Assembly: GCA_035485275.1 (NCBI GenBank) | Contig: DATHOE010000017.1 | Span: forward strand, 1 to 64,000 | Reading direction: 5' to 3' | From: DAIDJD01 sp035485275 | GTDB taxonomy: Bacteria > Oederibacteriota > JAJYGY01 > DAIDJD01 | Length of the DNA stretch: 64,000 nt | Shown here: positions 33,318 through 42,330 of the stretch, piece by piece | How the letters are laid out: each line of letters starts with the position of its first letter | How positions within the stretch are numbered: position 1 is the stretch's first letter | Notes under the pieces: generated by a model | What the model was told of the DNA's origin: nothing | The model's database searches: none | The model's input: only the letters and a program-made list of their open reading frames with translations | Program-made: the position numbers and the translations under genes

Positions 33318-34700
33318 ATGCGCGGCTTGATCCTGACCCTTTCAGCCTGCCTGGCCTTTTCCAGCCCCTGCGCCGCCGGGGTGAACAGGGATCTAGGGTG
33401 GAAGGTCCGGGCCGCCGGCGGCCAGGGCGCCTACCTGCTGCTCTCGGACATCCATTTCGACCCCTTCGTGGACCCGAGCCTCTTCCCCAAGCTGCAGGCC
33501 TCGCCCGCGGACCAATGGGACGCCGTCTTCGCGCACGGCCGGCGGACCAAGTTCCCCTCCTACGGCGACGACACCAATTGGCCCCTGTGGCGGTCGGCCT
33601 TGAAGGCCCTGGCGCTTCCCGGGCTCCGCTACGACTACGCCCTGATCACCGGGGACTACCTGGCCCACAGCTTCGACAGGAAATTCGCGGACCTCAAGGG
33701 CGGGGACCAGAAGGCCTATGCCGCCTTCGTCCTGAAAACCGAGACCTACGTGATCCGCTCGCTGGCCAAGGCGCTGCCCGGATGCCCCCTGTATTGGGTC
33801 CTGGGCAACAACGACTCGGACTGCGGGGACTACGCGGTGGACGACTCGGAGCTGGCTTCCCTGGCCAAGCTTTGGACCGCCTCCTCCGGGGACCCGGCCG
33901 CGGCCGCGGATTTCGCCCGTGGCGGCTACTACGAGGCCTCCCTGCCCGGCAAGGCCGGCCGCCTGATCGCCCTCGACTCCGTGCTCTGGTCGCGGCGCTA
34001 TTCCGACGGCTGCGCCGACCCCGGGGCCGCGCAGAAGGAGCTGGACTGGCTCAAGGCGCGTTTGGAGGCGGACGCTCGCGCGGGCCGGACCGTCACCCTG
34101 GCGACCCATATCCCGCCGGGGACCAACGCCTTCAAGGCCCAATGCGGCCTGCCGGTTGAGGCCTTCCTGAAGCCGGAATACCAGGCCCAACTGCTGCCCT
34201 TGCTGCGCGAATACGCCCCCGGGATACGCTTTTTCTTCGCCGGCCACACCCATTTTGACGACCTGAAGGTGCTCAGCGACCGGGGCAGGGCCGTGCTGGG
34301 CCTGCACATCATCCCCTCCATCGGCCCCAACCACGGCAACAACCCCAGCTTCCAGGTGGGGCTGTACCGCCGCGCGGACGGCGGCCTGCTGGACCTGGCC
34401 ACCTACACCCTGAAAAACCTGGAGCGGGCGGACGCCAACGGAAATCCGGGGGACTGGGAGCTGGAATACGGCTTCAAACAGGCCTATGGGCGGGATTTCG
34501 GCACGGCCGGGGTCGCCGAGGCCTCCCAAGAGATCCGCGACGACGAAAGCGTGCGGGCGCGCTACGAGGCCTACTTCACCTGTGAAACCTCCTCCAAGGC
34601 CGCCCTGAAGTCGAAGCGCTGGCGCGCGTACAGCTGCGCCCAGACCTGCTTCAGCCTGGACGAATTCTATTCCTGCGCCTGCGGCGACGACGCGCCCTGA
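33318..34700 (+). CDS. Secreted metallophosphoesterase, acid-sphingomyelinase-like
   Basis: A 460-residue calcineurin-like phosphoesterase with a signal peptide (MRGLILTLSACLAFSSPCAAG). Metal-binding motifs are in order: LSDIHFDPF (DxH), ITGDYLAHS (GD), LGNNDSDCGDY (GNxD), ATHIPPG (H) and FAGHTHFDD (GHxH). The C-terminal region has paired cysteines, as in acid-sphingomyelinase-like phosphodiesterases. It probably acts in the periplasm on phosphodiesters. It lies next to the phosphate cluster and might supply phosphate, but no Pho-type repeats are seen upstream. ATG 33318 is chosen; an in-frame ATG at 33276 is less likely. Confidence 0.85.
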   Translation: MRGLILTLSACLAFSSPCAAGVNRDLGWKVRAAGGQGAYLLLSDIHFDPFVDPSLFPKLQASPADQWDAVFAHGRRTKFPSYGDDTNWPLWRSALKALALPGLRYDYALITGDYLAHSFDRKFADLKGGDQKAYAAFVLKTETYVIRSLAKALPGCPLYWVLGNNDSDCGDYAVDDSELASLAKLWTASSGDPAAAADFARGGYYEASLPGKAGRLIALDSVLWSRRYSDGCADPGAAQKELDWLKARLEADARAGRTVTLATHIPPGTNAFKAQCGLPVEAFLKPEYQAQLLPLLREYAPGIRFFFAGHTHFDDLKVLSDRGRAVLGLHIIPSIGPNHGNNPSFQVGLYRRADGGLLDLATYTLKNLERADANGNPGDWELEYGFKQAYGRDFGTAGVAEASQEIRDDESVRARYEAYFTCETSSKAALKSKRWRAYSCAQTCFSLDEFYSCACGDDAP

Positions 34701-34722
34701 CCGGACCCCGCGGGCACGAAAA

Positions 34723-34753
34723 AAAAGGACCGGGCCCAAGGCCCGGTCCTTTT
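34723..34753. terminator. Bidirectional terminator between phosphoesterase and phoU
   Basis: AAAAGGACCGGGCC (34723-34736) and GGCCCGGTCCTTTT (34740-34753) form a perfect 14-bp stem with a 3-nt loop and A/T tracts on both sides, between convergent genes. Confidence 0.92.
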
Positions 34754-34775
34754 CGTTTTCAGGCGCTGACGGCGA

Positions 34776-35450
34776 TCAGGCCTTGGAGGCGTCGCTGATG
34801 TAGTGGTGGCGGATGTCCTTGGCCTTGACCATGAAGATCACGTCCTCGGCGATGTTCGTGGCGTGGTCGCCGACCTTCTCGAGGTTGCGGGCGATCAGGA
34901 TCATGTCCAGGCCGCGCGACACGTTGCCGCGGTGCTTGCTCATCTCCGCAAGCTGCTCGTTGAAGACCTCGTCCTTCAGGGCGTCGACGCGCTCCTCCTT
35001 CAGGAGCACCCCTTCGGCGATCTCCACGTCGCGCTTGACGTAGGCGTCCAGCGATTCCCGCACCATGGCGATGGCGATGTCGGCCATGCGGGGCAGCCCC
35101 TGGGGCAGCTTGGAGTCGGGGGCCTTCAAAAGGTCGATCGTGTTCTGGGTGATGTTGCAGGCCTGGTCCCCGATGCGCTCCAGGTCGTTGTTGATCTTCA
35201 GGGCCGCGATGATGGCGCGCAGATCCGAGGCAACCGGGCCCTGCAGGGCCAGGATGCGCATGCAGCGCTCGTCGATGTCCACGTGGAGGTGGTTGACCTG
35301 GTCCTCCCAGCGCATCACCTCGCCGGCGTGGCCCAGGTCATACTCCAGGAGCGCCTTCACCGAGGCCTGGATCATGCGCTCACACAGGCCGCCCATTTTC
35401 AGCAGTTCCTGGGCCAGCTCCTGGAATTCCTCTTCAAAGTGCCTTTGCAT
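34776..35450 (-). CDS. phoU: Phosphate-signalling accessory protein PhoU
   Basis: A 224-residue protein of two PhoU three-helix bundles. The first has CERMIQASVKALLEYD and DLRAIIAALKINNDLERIGDQACNI; the second has DMILIARNLEKVGDHATNIAEDVIFMV. The acidic ExxxD metal-binding motifs of both repeats are intact. PhoU links the Pst transporter to PhoR and restrains the Pho response when phosphate is plentiful. It is the last gene of the leftward pstSCAB-phoU operon. Confidence 0.96.
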   Translation of the reverse strand: MQRHFEEEFQELAQELLKMGGLCERMIQASVKALLEYDLGHAGEVMRWEDQVNHLHVDIDERCMRILALQGPVASDLRAIIAALKINNDLERIGDQACNITQNTIDLLKAPDSKLPQGLPRMADIAIAMVRESLDAYVKRDVEIAEGVLLKEERVDALKDEVFNEQLAEMSKHRGNVSRGLDMILIARNLEKVGDHATNIAEDVIFMVKAKDIRHHYISDASKA

Positions 35451-35465
35451 TACTCCCCCCGCAAC

Positions 35466-36320
35466 TCAGCCGAAACGACCGGTGATGTAGTCTTCGGTCA
35501 GCTTCTGGGCCGGCGCCGTGAAGACCTTGTTGGTTTCCCCGAATTCTATGACTTTGCCCGACAGCATGAAGAGGGTCTTCTCGGAGACCCGCGACGCCTG
35601 CTGCATGTTGTGCGTCACAATGACGATGGTGTAGCTGCTTTTCAACTCAAAAAGCAGCTCCTCGATCTTGGCCGTGGAGATGGGGTCCAGGGCCGAGCAG
35701 GGCTCGTCCAGGAGCAGGACGTCGGTCTCGATGGCCAGGGCCCTGGCGATGCACAGGCGCTGCTGCTGCCCGCCGGAGAGCGAGGAGCCGGGCTTGTGGA
35801 TGACGTCCTTGACCTCGTCCCAGAGCGCCGCCCTGCGCAGGGTGCTCTCCACCGTCCTCTGGATCTTCTGGGAGTCCCGCTCGCCGTGCAGGCGCATGCC
35901 GGCCGCCACGTTCTCGAAGATGGACAGGGTCGGGAAGGGCGTGGGCTTCTGGAACACCATGCCTATCCTGCGGCGCACGGCCACGGGGTCCACGGTGTTG
36001 CCCAGGATCTGCTGGCCGTCGTACAGGACCTGCCCCTCGACCCGCGTCCCGGGGACCGTCTCGTGCATGCGGTTGAGGCAGCGCAAAAGCGTGGACTTGC
36101 CGCAGCCCGAGGGCCCGATCATCGCCGTCACTTCCCTGGGCTTGATGTCCAGGTCGATGCCGAAGAGGGCCTGCTTCAGGCCGAACCAGGCGTTCAGGGA
36201 GCGGATCTGCAGCTTCAATTCGCCGCTGGGCGCCGCCTTCTTCGCGGTTTCCGGCTCCATGGGAGGCGGAACCTGCGGCGGCGTGGCGACGAGCTCTTTT
36301 TCCAGGGTCACGGTGGTCAT
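35466..36320 (-). CDS. pstB: Phosphate ABC transporter ATP-binding protein
   Basis: A 284-residue ABC ATPase. Walker A GPSGCGKST, Q loop, signature LSGGQQQRLCIARALA, Walker B VLLLDEPCSALDP and the H-loop VIVTHNMQQA are intact. A 30-residue N-terminal extension rich in Pro/Glu precedes the domain. It drives phosphate import through PstC/PstA and lies 15 bp upstream of phoU. Confidence 0.97.
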   Translation of the reverse strand: MTTVTLEKELVATPPQVPPPMEPETAKKAAPSGELKLQIRSLNAWFGLKQALFGIDLDIKPREVTAMIGPSGCGKSTLLRCLNRMHETVPGTRVEGQVLYDGQQILGNTVDPVAVRRRIGMVFQKPTPFPTLSIFENVAAGMRLHGERDSQKIQRTVESTLRRAALWDEVKDVIHKPGSSLSGGQQQRLCIARALAIETDVLLLDEPCSALDPISTAKIEELLFELKSSYTIVIVTHNMQQASRVSEKTLFMLSGKVIEFGETNKVFTAPAQKLTEDYITGRFG

Positions 36321-36348
36321 CCCTTTCCCATCCTTTGCGAAGCTTCCG

Positions 36349-37200
36349 TTAGAGGTTGGCGCCCCGGTTTTTGCTGAGGGTCAGGCGCGACGCCAGGCTG
36401 GCCAGAAGCACGATGATGAGGAGCACCAGCGCCCCGGTCCAGGCCATGTCCCGCCATTCCTCGTAGGGCGAAATGGCGTAGGTGAAGATCTGCACCGTCA
36501 TGGAGGCCGTGGGCTGGCCCAGGCTGGTGTTCCAGTACTGGTTGTTGAAGGACGTGAACAGCAGGGGGGCGGTTTCGCTGGCCACCCTGGTCGCGCCCAG
36601 GAAGAGGCCCGTGGCGACGCCGCTCATGGCCGTCCGCAGGACGACGTGGAGGATGCTCTTCCACTTCGGGATCCCCAGCGCCAGGGCCGCCTCTCGCAGG
36701 TTCACGGGCACGAGCCGGACCACTTCCTCGGTGATGCGGGCGATGATGGGGATCATCATCGTCCCCAAGGCGAAGCCGCCGGCCAGCGCCGAGAAGGAAT
36801 GCATCGGCTTCACCAGGATATCATAGGCGAAGATGCCGGTCACGATGGAGGGCACGCCCGTGAGCACGTCGGCCCAAAAACGCACGGCGCCGGCGAAGCG
36901 CCCGCCCCCGAATTCCGCCAGGTAGAGGCCCGCGGCGACGCCGATCGGCATGCCGATGAGGCTGGCGATGAGCACCAGGACCAGGGTGCCCACCAGGGCG
37001 TTGGCCATGCCGCCGCCGGGGATGCCCACCGGACGGGGGACGTGCATGAAAAAGTCGAGGTCAAAACGGTGGAGACCCTTGCTGACCACCAAAAACAGCA
37101 GGCTGAACAGCGGGATCAGGGCCAGGGCCATGGCGGCCCAGCACAGCCCGCGCATGATCAGGTCGGTGCGGGCCCGGGCGGGCGCGGTGGGGATGATCAT
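36349..37200 (-). CDS. pstA: Phosphate ABC transporter permease PstA
   Basis: A 283-residue inner-membrane permease with six predicted helices and the EAA-type coupling segment EVVRLVPVNLREAALALGIPKWKSIL. I chose ATG 37200 because it overlaps the pstC stop as ATGA; the longer frame to 37239 would add a segment unlike the family. Confidence 0.95.
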   Translation of the reverse strand: MIIPTAPARARTDLIMRGLCWAAMALALIPLFSLLFLVVSKGLHRFDLDFFMHVPRPVGIPGGGMANALVGTLVLVLIASLIGMPIGVAAGLYLAEFGGGRFAGAVRFWADVLTGVPSIVTGIFAYDILVKPMHSFSALAGGFALGTMMIPIIARITEEVVRLVPVNLREAALALGIPKWKSILHVVLRTAMSGVATGLFLGATRVASETAPLLFTSFNNQYWNTSLGQPTASMTVQIFTYAISPYEEWRDMAWTGALVLLIIVLLASLASRLTLSKNRGANL

Positions 37201-38210
37201 TTCACCGCCACATGCTGCATGCGCCGCGCGACCGCCCACACCAGCAGGCGGGCCACGATGTTCAGGATCATGGTGATGCCGAACAGGAGGAATCCGAGGG
37301 CCGTGAGCGCCGAAAGGTGCATGTCGGAGGTGGCCTCCGTGAACTGGTTGGCGATGGCGCTGGCCAGGCTGTCCGCCGGCCCGAGCAGGTTGGACACGAT
37401 CTGGGGCGCGTTGCCGATGACCATGGTCACGGCCATGGTCTCGCCCAGGGCGCGGCCCATGGCCAGGATGATGGCGCCGATGATGCCCGGCATCGACGGC
37501 GCGAGCACCGCGAGGCGCACGGCCTCCCAGCGGGTGCTGCCCAGGGCCAGGGCCGATTCGCGCAGGGAGTTCGGCACCGCGTTGAACACCTCGCGGCAGA
37601 CCGCCATCACGGTCGGCAGGATCATGATGGCCACCACCATGCCCGCGGTGAACAGGGACAGGCCCGTCTCAGGGCCGGTGAAAAAGGGCTGGCCCGGGAT
37701 GCGCATCAGCAGGGGGTCGACGTACTGGTGCATGAAGGGGGCCAGGACGAAGAGGCCCCAAAGCCCGAAGATCACGCTGGGGACGGCGGCCAGGGTTTCC
37801 ACGATCCAGGCGGCCCATTCCCTCGCCTTGAGCGGCGCAAATTCGGTGATCGCCAGGGCTATGCCGACCCCGGCCGGGGCGGCCACCAGCAGGGCTATCA
37901 GCGAGGTCATCAGGGTGCCGTACGCGAAGGCCAGGGCGCCGAACTGCTGGGCGACCGGGTCCCATTCCTTGCGCACAAAAAAATAGATGCCGGTCTGGTT
38001 CAGGACCGGCAAGGACGAAATGAAAAGCATCACCAAAATGGCCAGGGCCAAAAGCGGGATGCAGGCCGCGGCCGCCGCCAGGACGCCCTTGAAGATCTTG
38101 TCCCCGGGGTTCCGCGTCGCGCCCAGCCCGGGGGCAAATCCCCCCGGGCCCGCTTTGATCGCGCCAATCGTGTCATTTTTCGCGCTATTCACCGGCGCAC
38201 TCCCTGTCAT
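37197..38210 (-). CDS. pstC: Phosphate ABC transporter permease PstC
   Basis: A 337-residue inner-membrane permease with about six helices, the conserved GLWGLFVLAPFM segment and the EAA-type loop REVFNAVPNSLRESALALGSTRWEAVRLAVLAPSMPGI. The ATG at 38210 gives a normal length; the frame stays open upstream but that part overlaps pstS and has no family similarity. Its stop overlaps pstA by 4 bp. Confidence 0.95.
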   Translation of the reverse strand: MTGSAPVNSAKNDTIGAIKAGPGGFAPGLGATRNPGDKIFKGVLAAAAACIPLLALAILVMLFISSLPVLNQTGIYFFVRKEWDPVAQQFGALAFAYGTLMTSLIALLVAAPAGVGIALAITEFAPLKAREWAAWIVETLAAVPSVIFGLWGLFVLAPFMHQYVDPLLMRIPGQPFFTGPETGLSLFTAGMVVAIMILPTVMAVCREVFNAVPNSLRESALALGSTRWEAVRLAVLAPSMPGIIGAIILAMGRALGETMAVTMVIGNAPQIVSNLLGPADSLASAIANQFTEATSDMHLSALTALGFLLFGITMILNIVARLLVWAVARRMQHVAVK

Positions 38211-38239
38211 CCATCGAAATTCGAGCCAGGATCTTTGTA

Positions 38240-39259
38240 TTAGTAGGTGATCGTCGCGATCTTGTCCTTGATCTTCGCAACCAAGGAGTCCGGCAGCGGC
38301 GCGTAGTTCAGGGATGGAGCTTCCTTCTGGCCCTGGTCCATGGACCAGTTCAGGAAGTCCACGAAGGCCTTGCCCTTGGCCGGGTCGCTGAAGTGGGTGG
38401 GAACCAGGAACCAGGTGAACCCGCAGATCGGATAGGACTCCGCGCCGTGGGCGTTGGTGAAGTAGACCCGGAAATCGCCCGGCATCGTCGCCAGGGCGCC
38501 GTCGGCGGCCTTGGACACGGATTCGATGCTGGGTTCGATGAAGTGCCCGGCCCGGTTCTTGATGAAGGCGTAGGTCATCTTGTTCTGGATGACATAAGCC
38601 AGCTCCACGTAACCGATGGCGCCCGTGACCTGGCGCACGACCCCGGCGACCGCCTCGTTGCCTTTGGCTCCCACGCCGGTGGGCCACTTGACCGCCGTGG
38701 CCGTTCCGACCGAGCCGGCCCATTCCGTGCTGACCTTGGTGAGGTAGTTGGTGAAGATGTTCGTGGTGCCGCTGCCGTCGGCGCGGTGAACGATGGTGAT
38801 GGCCAGGTTCGGCAGGCTCATCCCCGGGTTCAAGGCGGCGATCTCAGGGGAGTTCCAGTTGCTGATGTCCCCCATGAAGATCTCGGCCAGGGTCTTGCCG
38901 TCCAGGTGCATGCCCGTGTCGACGCCCGGCAGGTTGTAGGCGATGACCACGGCGCCCATGGTGGCGGGCAGGTTGAGGACGCTGCCGCCCGGCGTGTCGC
39001 CGATCTGCTCGGCGCTCATGAAGGCGTCCGAAGCGCCGAAATCGACCGTGCCGGCCTGCAGCTGCTTGATGCCGGCGCCCGAGCCGATGGACTGGTAATT
39101 GATCTCAACGCCCGTGTTCTGGTTGTATTCGTAGAACCACTTGGAGGCGAGGGGATAGATGAAGGTGGAACCGGCGCCGTTCAGGGACAAGGCCGAGGCG
39201 CTCGCGACCGTTCCCAGAGCCATCGCGGCGACACCGGCGATGCGCAAAAATTTGTTCAT
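38240..39259 (-). CDS. pstS: Phosphate ABC transporter substrate-binding protein
   Basis: A 339-residue periplasmic protein with signal peptide (MNKFLRIAGVAAMALGTVASASA). Phosphate-binding motifs are LNGAGSTFIYPL, SIGSGAGIKQLQAGTVDFGASDA and HRADGSGTTNIFTNYL. It is the first gene of the operon and has GGTT repeats with 11-bp spacing 70 bp upstream. Confidence 0.97.
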   Translation of the reverse strand: MNKFLRIAGVAAMALGTVASASALSLNGAGSTFIYPLASKWFYEYNQNTGVEINYQSIGSGAGIKQLQAGTVDFGASDAFMSAEQIGDTPGGSVLNLPATMGAVVIAYNLPGVDTGMHLDGKTLAEIFMGDISNWNSPEIAALNPGMSLPNLAITIVHRADGSGTTNIFTNYLTKVSTEWAGSVGTATAVKWPTGVGAKGNEAVAGVVRQVTGAIGYVELAYVIQNKMTYAFIKNRAGHFIEPSIESVSKAADGALATMPGDFRVYFTNAHGAESYPICGFTWFLVPTHFSDPAKGKAFVDFLNWSMDQGQKEAPSLNYAPLPDSLVAKIKDKIATITY

Positions 39260-39329
39260 GGGGATGATTCTCCTGTGGGACCCCAGGGTTGGACCGGAGG
39301 ACGACTCCGGTCCAACCTTAGGACCATGT

Positions 39330-39368
39330 GGTTAATTCCAGGTTAATGAAAGGTTACGTTAGGGTAAC
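39330..39368. promoter_or_regulatory. Pho-box-like direct repeats upstream of pstS
   Basis: GGTTAAT (39330), GGTTAAT (39341) and GGTTACG (39352) repeat at exactly 11 bp, followed by GGTAACC (39363). PhoB/PhoP response regulators bind tandem 11-bp repeats, so this is the likely PhoB site for the pst operon. Confidence 0.7.
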
Positions 39369-39379
39369 CAGGCGATCCG

Positions 39380-40756
39380 TTAGAACTTGGCGTTCAGGTC
39401 GACCTGGGTGCGCTGGAACAGGGAGTAGTGCCCGCCCGCGGCCTCGGCCTGGAGGTTGCCCTGGTCGTTGTACTGCTGCAGGGAGACCCACAGGTTGTCG
39501 CCGACCATGACCTTGGCGTAGAACTTGCCGCCCATGGCGTCCGTGCCGCCGCCGTCGAAGTCCCCGTCGCTCCAGATGCCCAGGACGGCATCCGTGTCCA
39601 CCCGGCGATAGTTGTAGCCCAGGGTGATCTCGTTCTTGCTCCAGGGGATCATGTCGCCCGAGGCGATTTCGCCGCCGACGACGTAGCCGATGTTGTTCTT
39701 GCCCAGATCCTTGTTGTACTCGTACTCGTAATAGGCCTTCAGGGGAGCGCCCATCGCGACGGTGTTGTACACGGCCAGCAGGTCACGCAGCGAATAGCCG
39801 TAGTCCAGCAGGTCGGAGGTGGTGTTGTTCACGCTGTTGGTGTAGGTGCCGGCCGAGCCCTGGGGGAAGACGTTCGTGAACTGGATGTAGTGCCAGGTGT
39901 AGTTCGCGGCGGCCAGGCTCAGGCCCATGGTCTGCCCCATCGGGGCGGCGTTCCAGTCCAAGATCGCCTGCTCCCCTTCGAACATCGGGTGCTGGACCGC
40001 GGTGTAGCCGTCAAAACCGGCCTTCCCGTCTTCGTTGATGAAATCGGCGCCCACGGCGCGCAGGTCCAGGCCCCAGAGGGTCGGGGTGGTCAGGCCCAGG
40101 GACATGCCGCCGTCCGTGAGGTTGTCGTCGAAGATCAGGTTCGCGTTGGTGCCGTCCACGACGAAGGGCATGCCCTGCTCACCGGCGATGAAGACCGGCA
40201 GCATGACCACCTGGGGGGCGACGTCGATGTAGGCCTTGTCCAAAGCGACCGGATCCTTGTCGCCGTAGCTGTTCAAGGTCTGGTTCGCGGTGTTCGGCTG
40301 TCCGTAGGGGGCGTTGCCGGACAGGTAGGACTCGGTGGTCAGGCGCACGACAGCGGTCGTGAAGTCGTTCACCTTGGCCGTGTCCACCAAGCGGGCCCGG
40401 ATCCGGTAGCGCTCGTAGTCAATCGTCCTCGCCATCCCGGCCTGCAGGACCGTGGCCCCGCTCTTGACCGCGGGCGTGGTGTACCAGTTGTTCGCCTCGT
40501 AACGGAAACGGATGTCGCCGCTCAAGTTCACCATGTTCTTGAAAGCCTTGGCGAAATCGTTCTGCTGGGCGGTCATGGCCCCCAGGGTGGCGCGCAATGC
40601 CTCAATCTGGTCGTCCACACTGTCCTGAGAAGACTGGACGCTGGCGTCCCCTTGATTGTCCATGCTCGTGTCCGTGTCGGCGGCGCGAACCGTCCCGACC
40701 ATCGCCATGCCGGCCACGAGGCCGAACATCGCCAGAATGCGGATACTATTCTTCAT
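39380..40756 (-). CDS. Putative outer-membrane porin, phosphate-regulated
   Basis: A 458-residue protein with signal peptide (MKNSIRILAMFGLVAGMAMVGTVRAAD), a short coiled coil (DDQIEALRATLGAMTAQQNDFAKAF) and a long beta-barrel-like region with alternating aromatic strands, ending in FQRTQVDLNAKF, a terminal Phe as in outer-membrane barrels. It resembles the putative porins found next to pst genes. Direction and position upstream of pstS suggest co-regulation by phosphate, but selectivity for phosphate is inferred only. Confidence 0.75.
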   Translation of the reverse strand: MKNSIRILAMFGLVAGMAMVGTVRAADTDTSMDNQGDASVQSSQDSVDDQIEALRATLGAMTAQQNDFAKAFKNMVNLSGDIRFRYEANNWYTTPAVKSGATVLQAGMARTIDYERYRIRARLVDTAKVNDFTTAVVRLTTESYLSGNAPYGQPNTANQTLNSYGDKDPVALDKAYIDVAPQVVMLPVFIAGEQGMPFVVDGTNANLIFDDNLTDGGMSLGLTTPTLWGLDLRAVGADFINEDGKAGFDGYTAVQHPMFEGEQAILDWNAAPMGQTMGLSLAAANYTWHYIQFTNVFPQGSAGTYTNSVNNTTSDLLDYGYSLRDLLAVYNTVAMGAPLKAYYEYEYNKDLGKNNIGYVVGGEIASGDMIPWSKNEITLGYNYRRVDTDAVLGIWSDGDFDGGGTDAMGGKFYAKVMVGDNLWVSLQQYNDQGNLQAEAAGGHYSLFQRTQVDLNAKF

Positions 40757-41157
40757 TGCGCTGATCCTCCTTGGGGTGGTTTTTCTTTTGCGTCATGGCC
40801 CCTGGATTCAGAGTCCATGATTGTGTTCCAGGCACCAGCACGCTTCGGCCCGCACCGGAAACAATAAGCGTTGGTTGTTGCACCGAGATCAGGTTCTTAA
40901 TCCGGCTGTCGGCGAACACATTCTTCGGGCGCCAGGCTCGGCTCCCGTAATGCGTGGTGAGACAATAAGCGCGCATGGTTACGCGAATATTACGTTACGA
41001 ACGTAGTTGTGTTAATTTCCGGGAATCCGCCTGAAACCGGGAACAAAGGCGCCCGGAGCCCGATTCTCAAGCCGTAACTTGGACGTTACTTTCGCGTCCC
41101 CAACCCGTAAAATCGTCCCCATAGTCTGTCGCGTCCCTTCCTTAGTCCGGAGACCGC
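40757..41157. promoter_or_regulatory. Divergent promoter region between porin and MGDG-type glycosyltransferase
   Basis: No gene is seen in these 401 bp. The half near the glycosyltransferase holds a Pho-box-like repeat (listed separately) and a CGTAAC/GTTACT inverted pair at about 41075. A GGAGGA site precedes the porin ATG. Confidence 0.45.
40977..41020. promoter_or_regulatory. Pho-box-like repeats between porin and MGDG-type gene
   Basis: The 11-mers GGTTACGCGAA, TATTACGTTAC, GAACGTAGTTG and TGTTAATTTCC share the TTA[AC] word at the same place in three of four units, in phase with 11-bp spacing like the pstS site. It could serve both divergent genes. Confidence 0.45.
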
Positions 41158-42330
41158 GTGCCCGAAAACCCGAAGGTCCTGCTGCTCATCACCGACGCCG
41201 GCGGCGGCCACCGCGCCTCCGCCAATTCCCTCAAGGCGGCCTGCGAGGCCCAGAACGCGCCCGTCGATGTGCGGGTGGTCAACGTCTACCGTGAAGTCTG
41301 GCAGATGGCCGAGCCTCTCGGCCGCTTCACCGGGGTCTACGGCGAGGACATCTACAATTTCACGCTGAAGCACAGCCTCCTGGGGATCGCCTCCACCCTG
41401 CGCACCATGGCCCGCCTGGCCGCCAACGCGCCCAACCAAAGGGCGCACCGCGACGGCGTCGCCTTCCTCAAGGCCGAGGCGCCCGCCCTGTGCGTTTCGC
41501 TGATGCCCTTCGTCAACGACACCCACGCGCGCATCTGCGCCGAAGCCGGCGTGCCCCTGGGCCTGATCATGACCGATCTGGTCGATATCAAGCCCTATAT
41601 GTGGTACACGCCGCAGGCCTGCCGGGATGCCGTGTGGGTCGCGGCCCCCTGCGCCGAGGCCGCCGCCCAGGCGCGGGAAGCGGGATCGACCCGGGTGCTG
41701 GAAAGCGGGCTCCTGCTCCACCCCAAATACTACGACCCCGGCCTGCGGGCCCTGGATCGTCGCCAGGCCCGCAGGGAGCTTGGCCTGGCCGAGGAGCCCA
41801 CCACGGTGCTCATCAGCATGGGCGGCGTGGGCGGCAGTTCCATGGAGACCCTGGTGAAGGGCCTGGAAAAACTGGGCCAGGACCTGCAGATCGTGGCCAT
41901 CTGCGGCCGCAACGAAGCCTTGTTCAAGCGTTTGAATGGGCGGCCCAAGGGCCGCCACCGCCTGGTTCCCGTGGGCTTCACCCAGGATCTGCACCGATAC
42001 CTGAGGGCCGCCGACCTGATGGCCGGCAAGCCGGGCCCCGCCAGCCTCTTTGAGGCCGTGGCCGCGGCCACACCCCTGGTCCTGGACGCCGCCGCCGCCA
42101 TGCCCCAGGAGGCCCCCAACGCCGCCCTGGCGGAGCAGAAAGGCCTGGCCCTGGCCGTGGCCCACCGCAAGGACCTGCCCGCAGCCGTGGTCCGACTGGC
42201 CGGGGACACCCAGGCCCGCGCGACCATGGAAGCCGCTCAAAGGGCCTACCCCCTGTCCGACGCGTCCAAAATCCTCGTGTCCGCATTGGTCGAAGCCGCC
42301 TCGGGGCGGAACGTTTTTTCAAAAGCTTAG
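41158..42330 (+). CDS. MGDG-synthase-type (GT28) glycosyltransferase
   Basis: A 390-residue protein. The N-terminus has LLLITDAGGGHRASANSLKAA, the signature of the monogalactosyl-diacylglycerol synthase N domain. The C-terminal GT28 domain has VLISMGGVGGSSMETLVKGL and LMAGKPGPASLFEAVAAATPLVL (UDP-sugar binding). Members move a sugar from UDP to diacylglycerol to make membrane glycolipids. Start GTG 41158. Its stop shares 4 bp with the convergent GT4 gene. With a phospholipase C-like gene nearby, it is a candidate for lipid remodelling. Confidence 0.85.
   Translation: MPENPKVLLLITDAGGGHRASANSLKAACEAQNAPVDVRVVNVYREVWQMAEPLGRFTGVYGEDIYNFTLKHSLLGIASTLRTMARLAANAPNQRAHRDGVAFLKAEAPALCVSLMPFVNDTHARICAEAGVPLGLIMTDLVDIKPYMWYTPQACRDAVWVAAPCAEAAAQAREAGSTRVLESGLLLHPKYYDPGLRALDRRQARRELGLAEEPTTVLISMGGVGGSSMETLVKGLEKLGQDLQIVAICGRNEALFKRLNGRPKGRHRLVPVGFTQDLHRYLRAADLMAGKPGPASLFEAVAAATPLVLDAAAAMPQEAPNAALAEQKGLALAVAHRKDLPAAVVRLAGDTQARATMEAAQRAYPLSDASKILVSALVEAASGRNVFSKA

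Noticed and set aside
37197..38723. A longer pstC with 170 extra N-terminal residues
   Set aside because: The extension lies antisense-frame within pstS, on the same strand but in another frame, and has no permease features; the ATG at 38210 gives normal family length.
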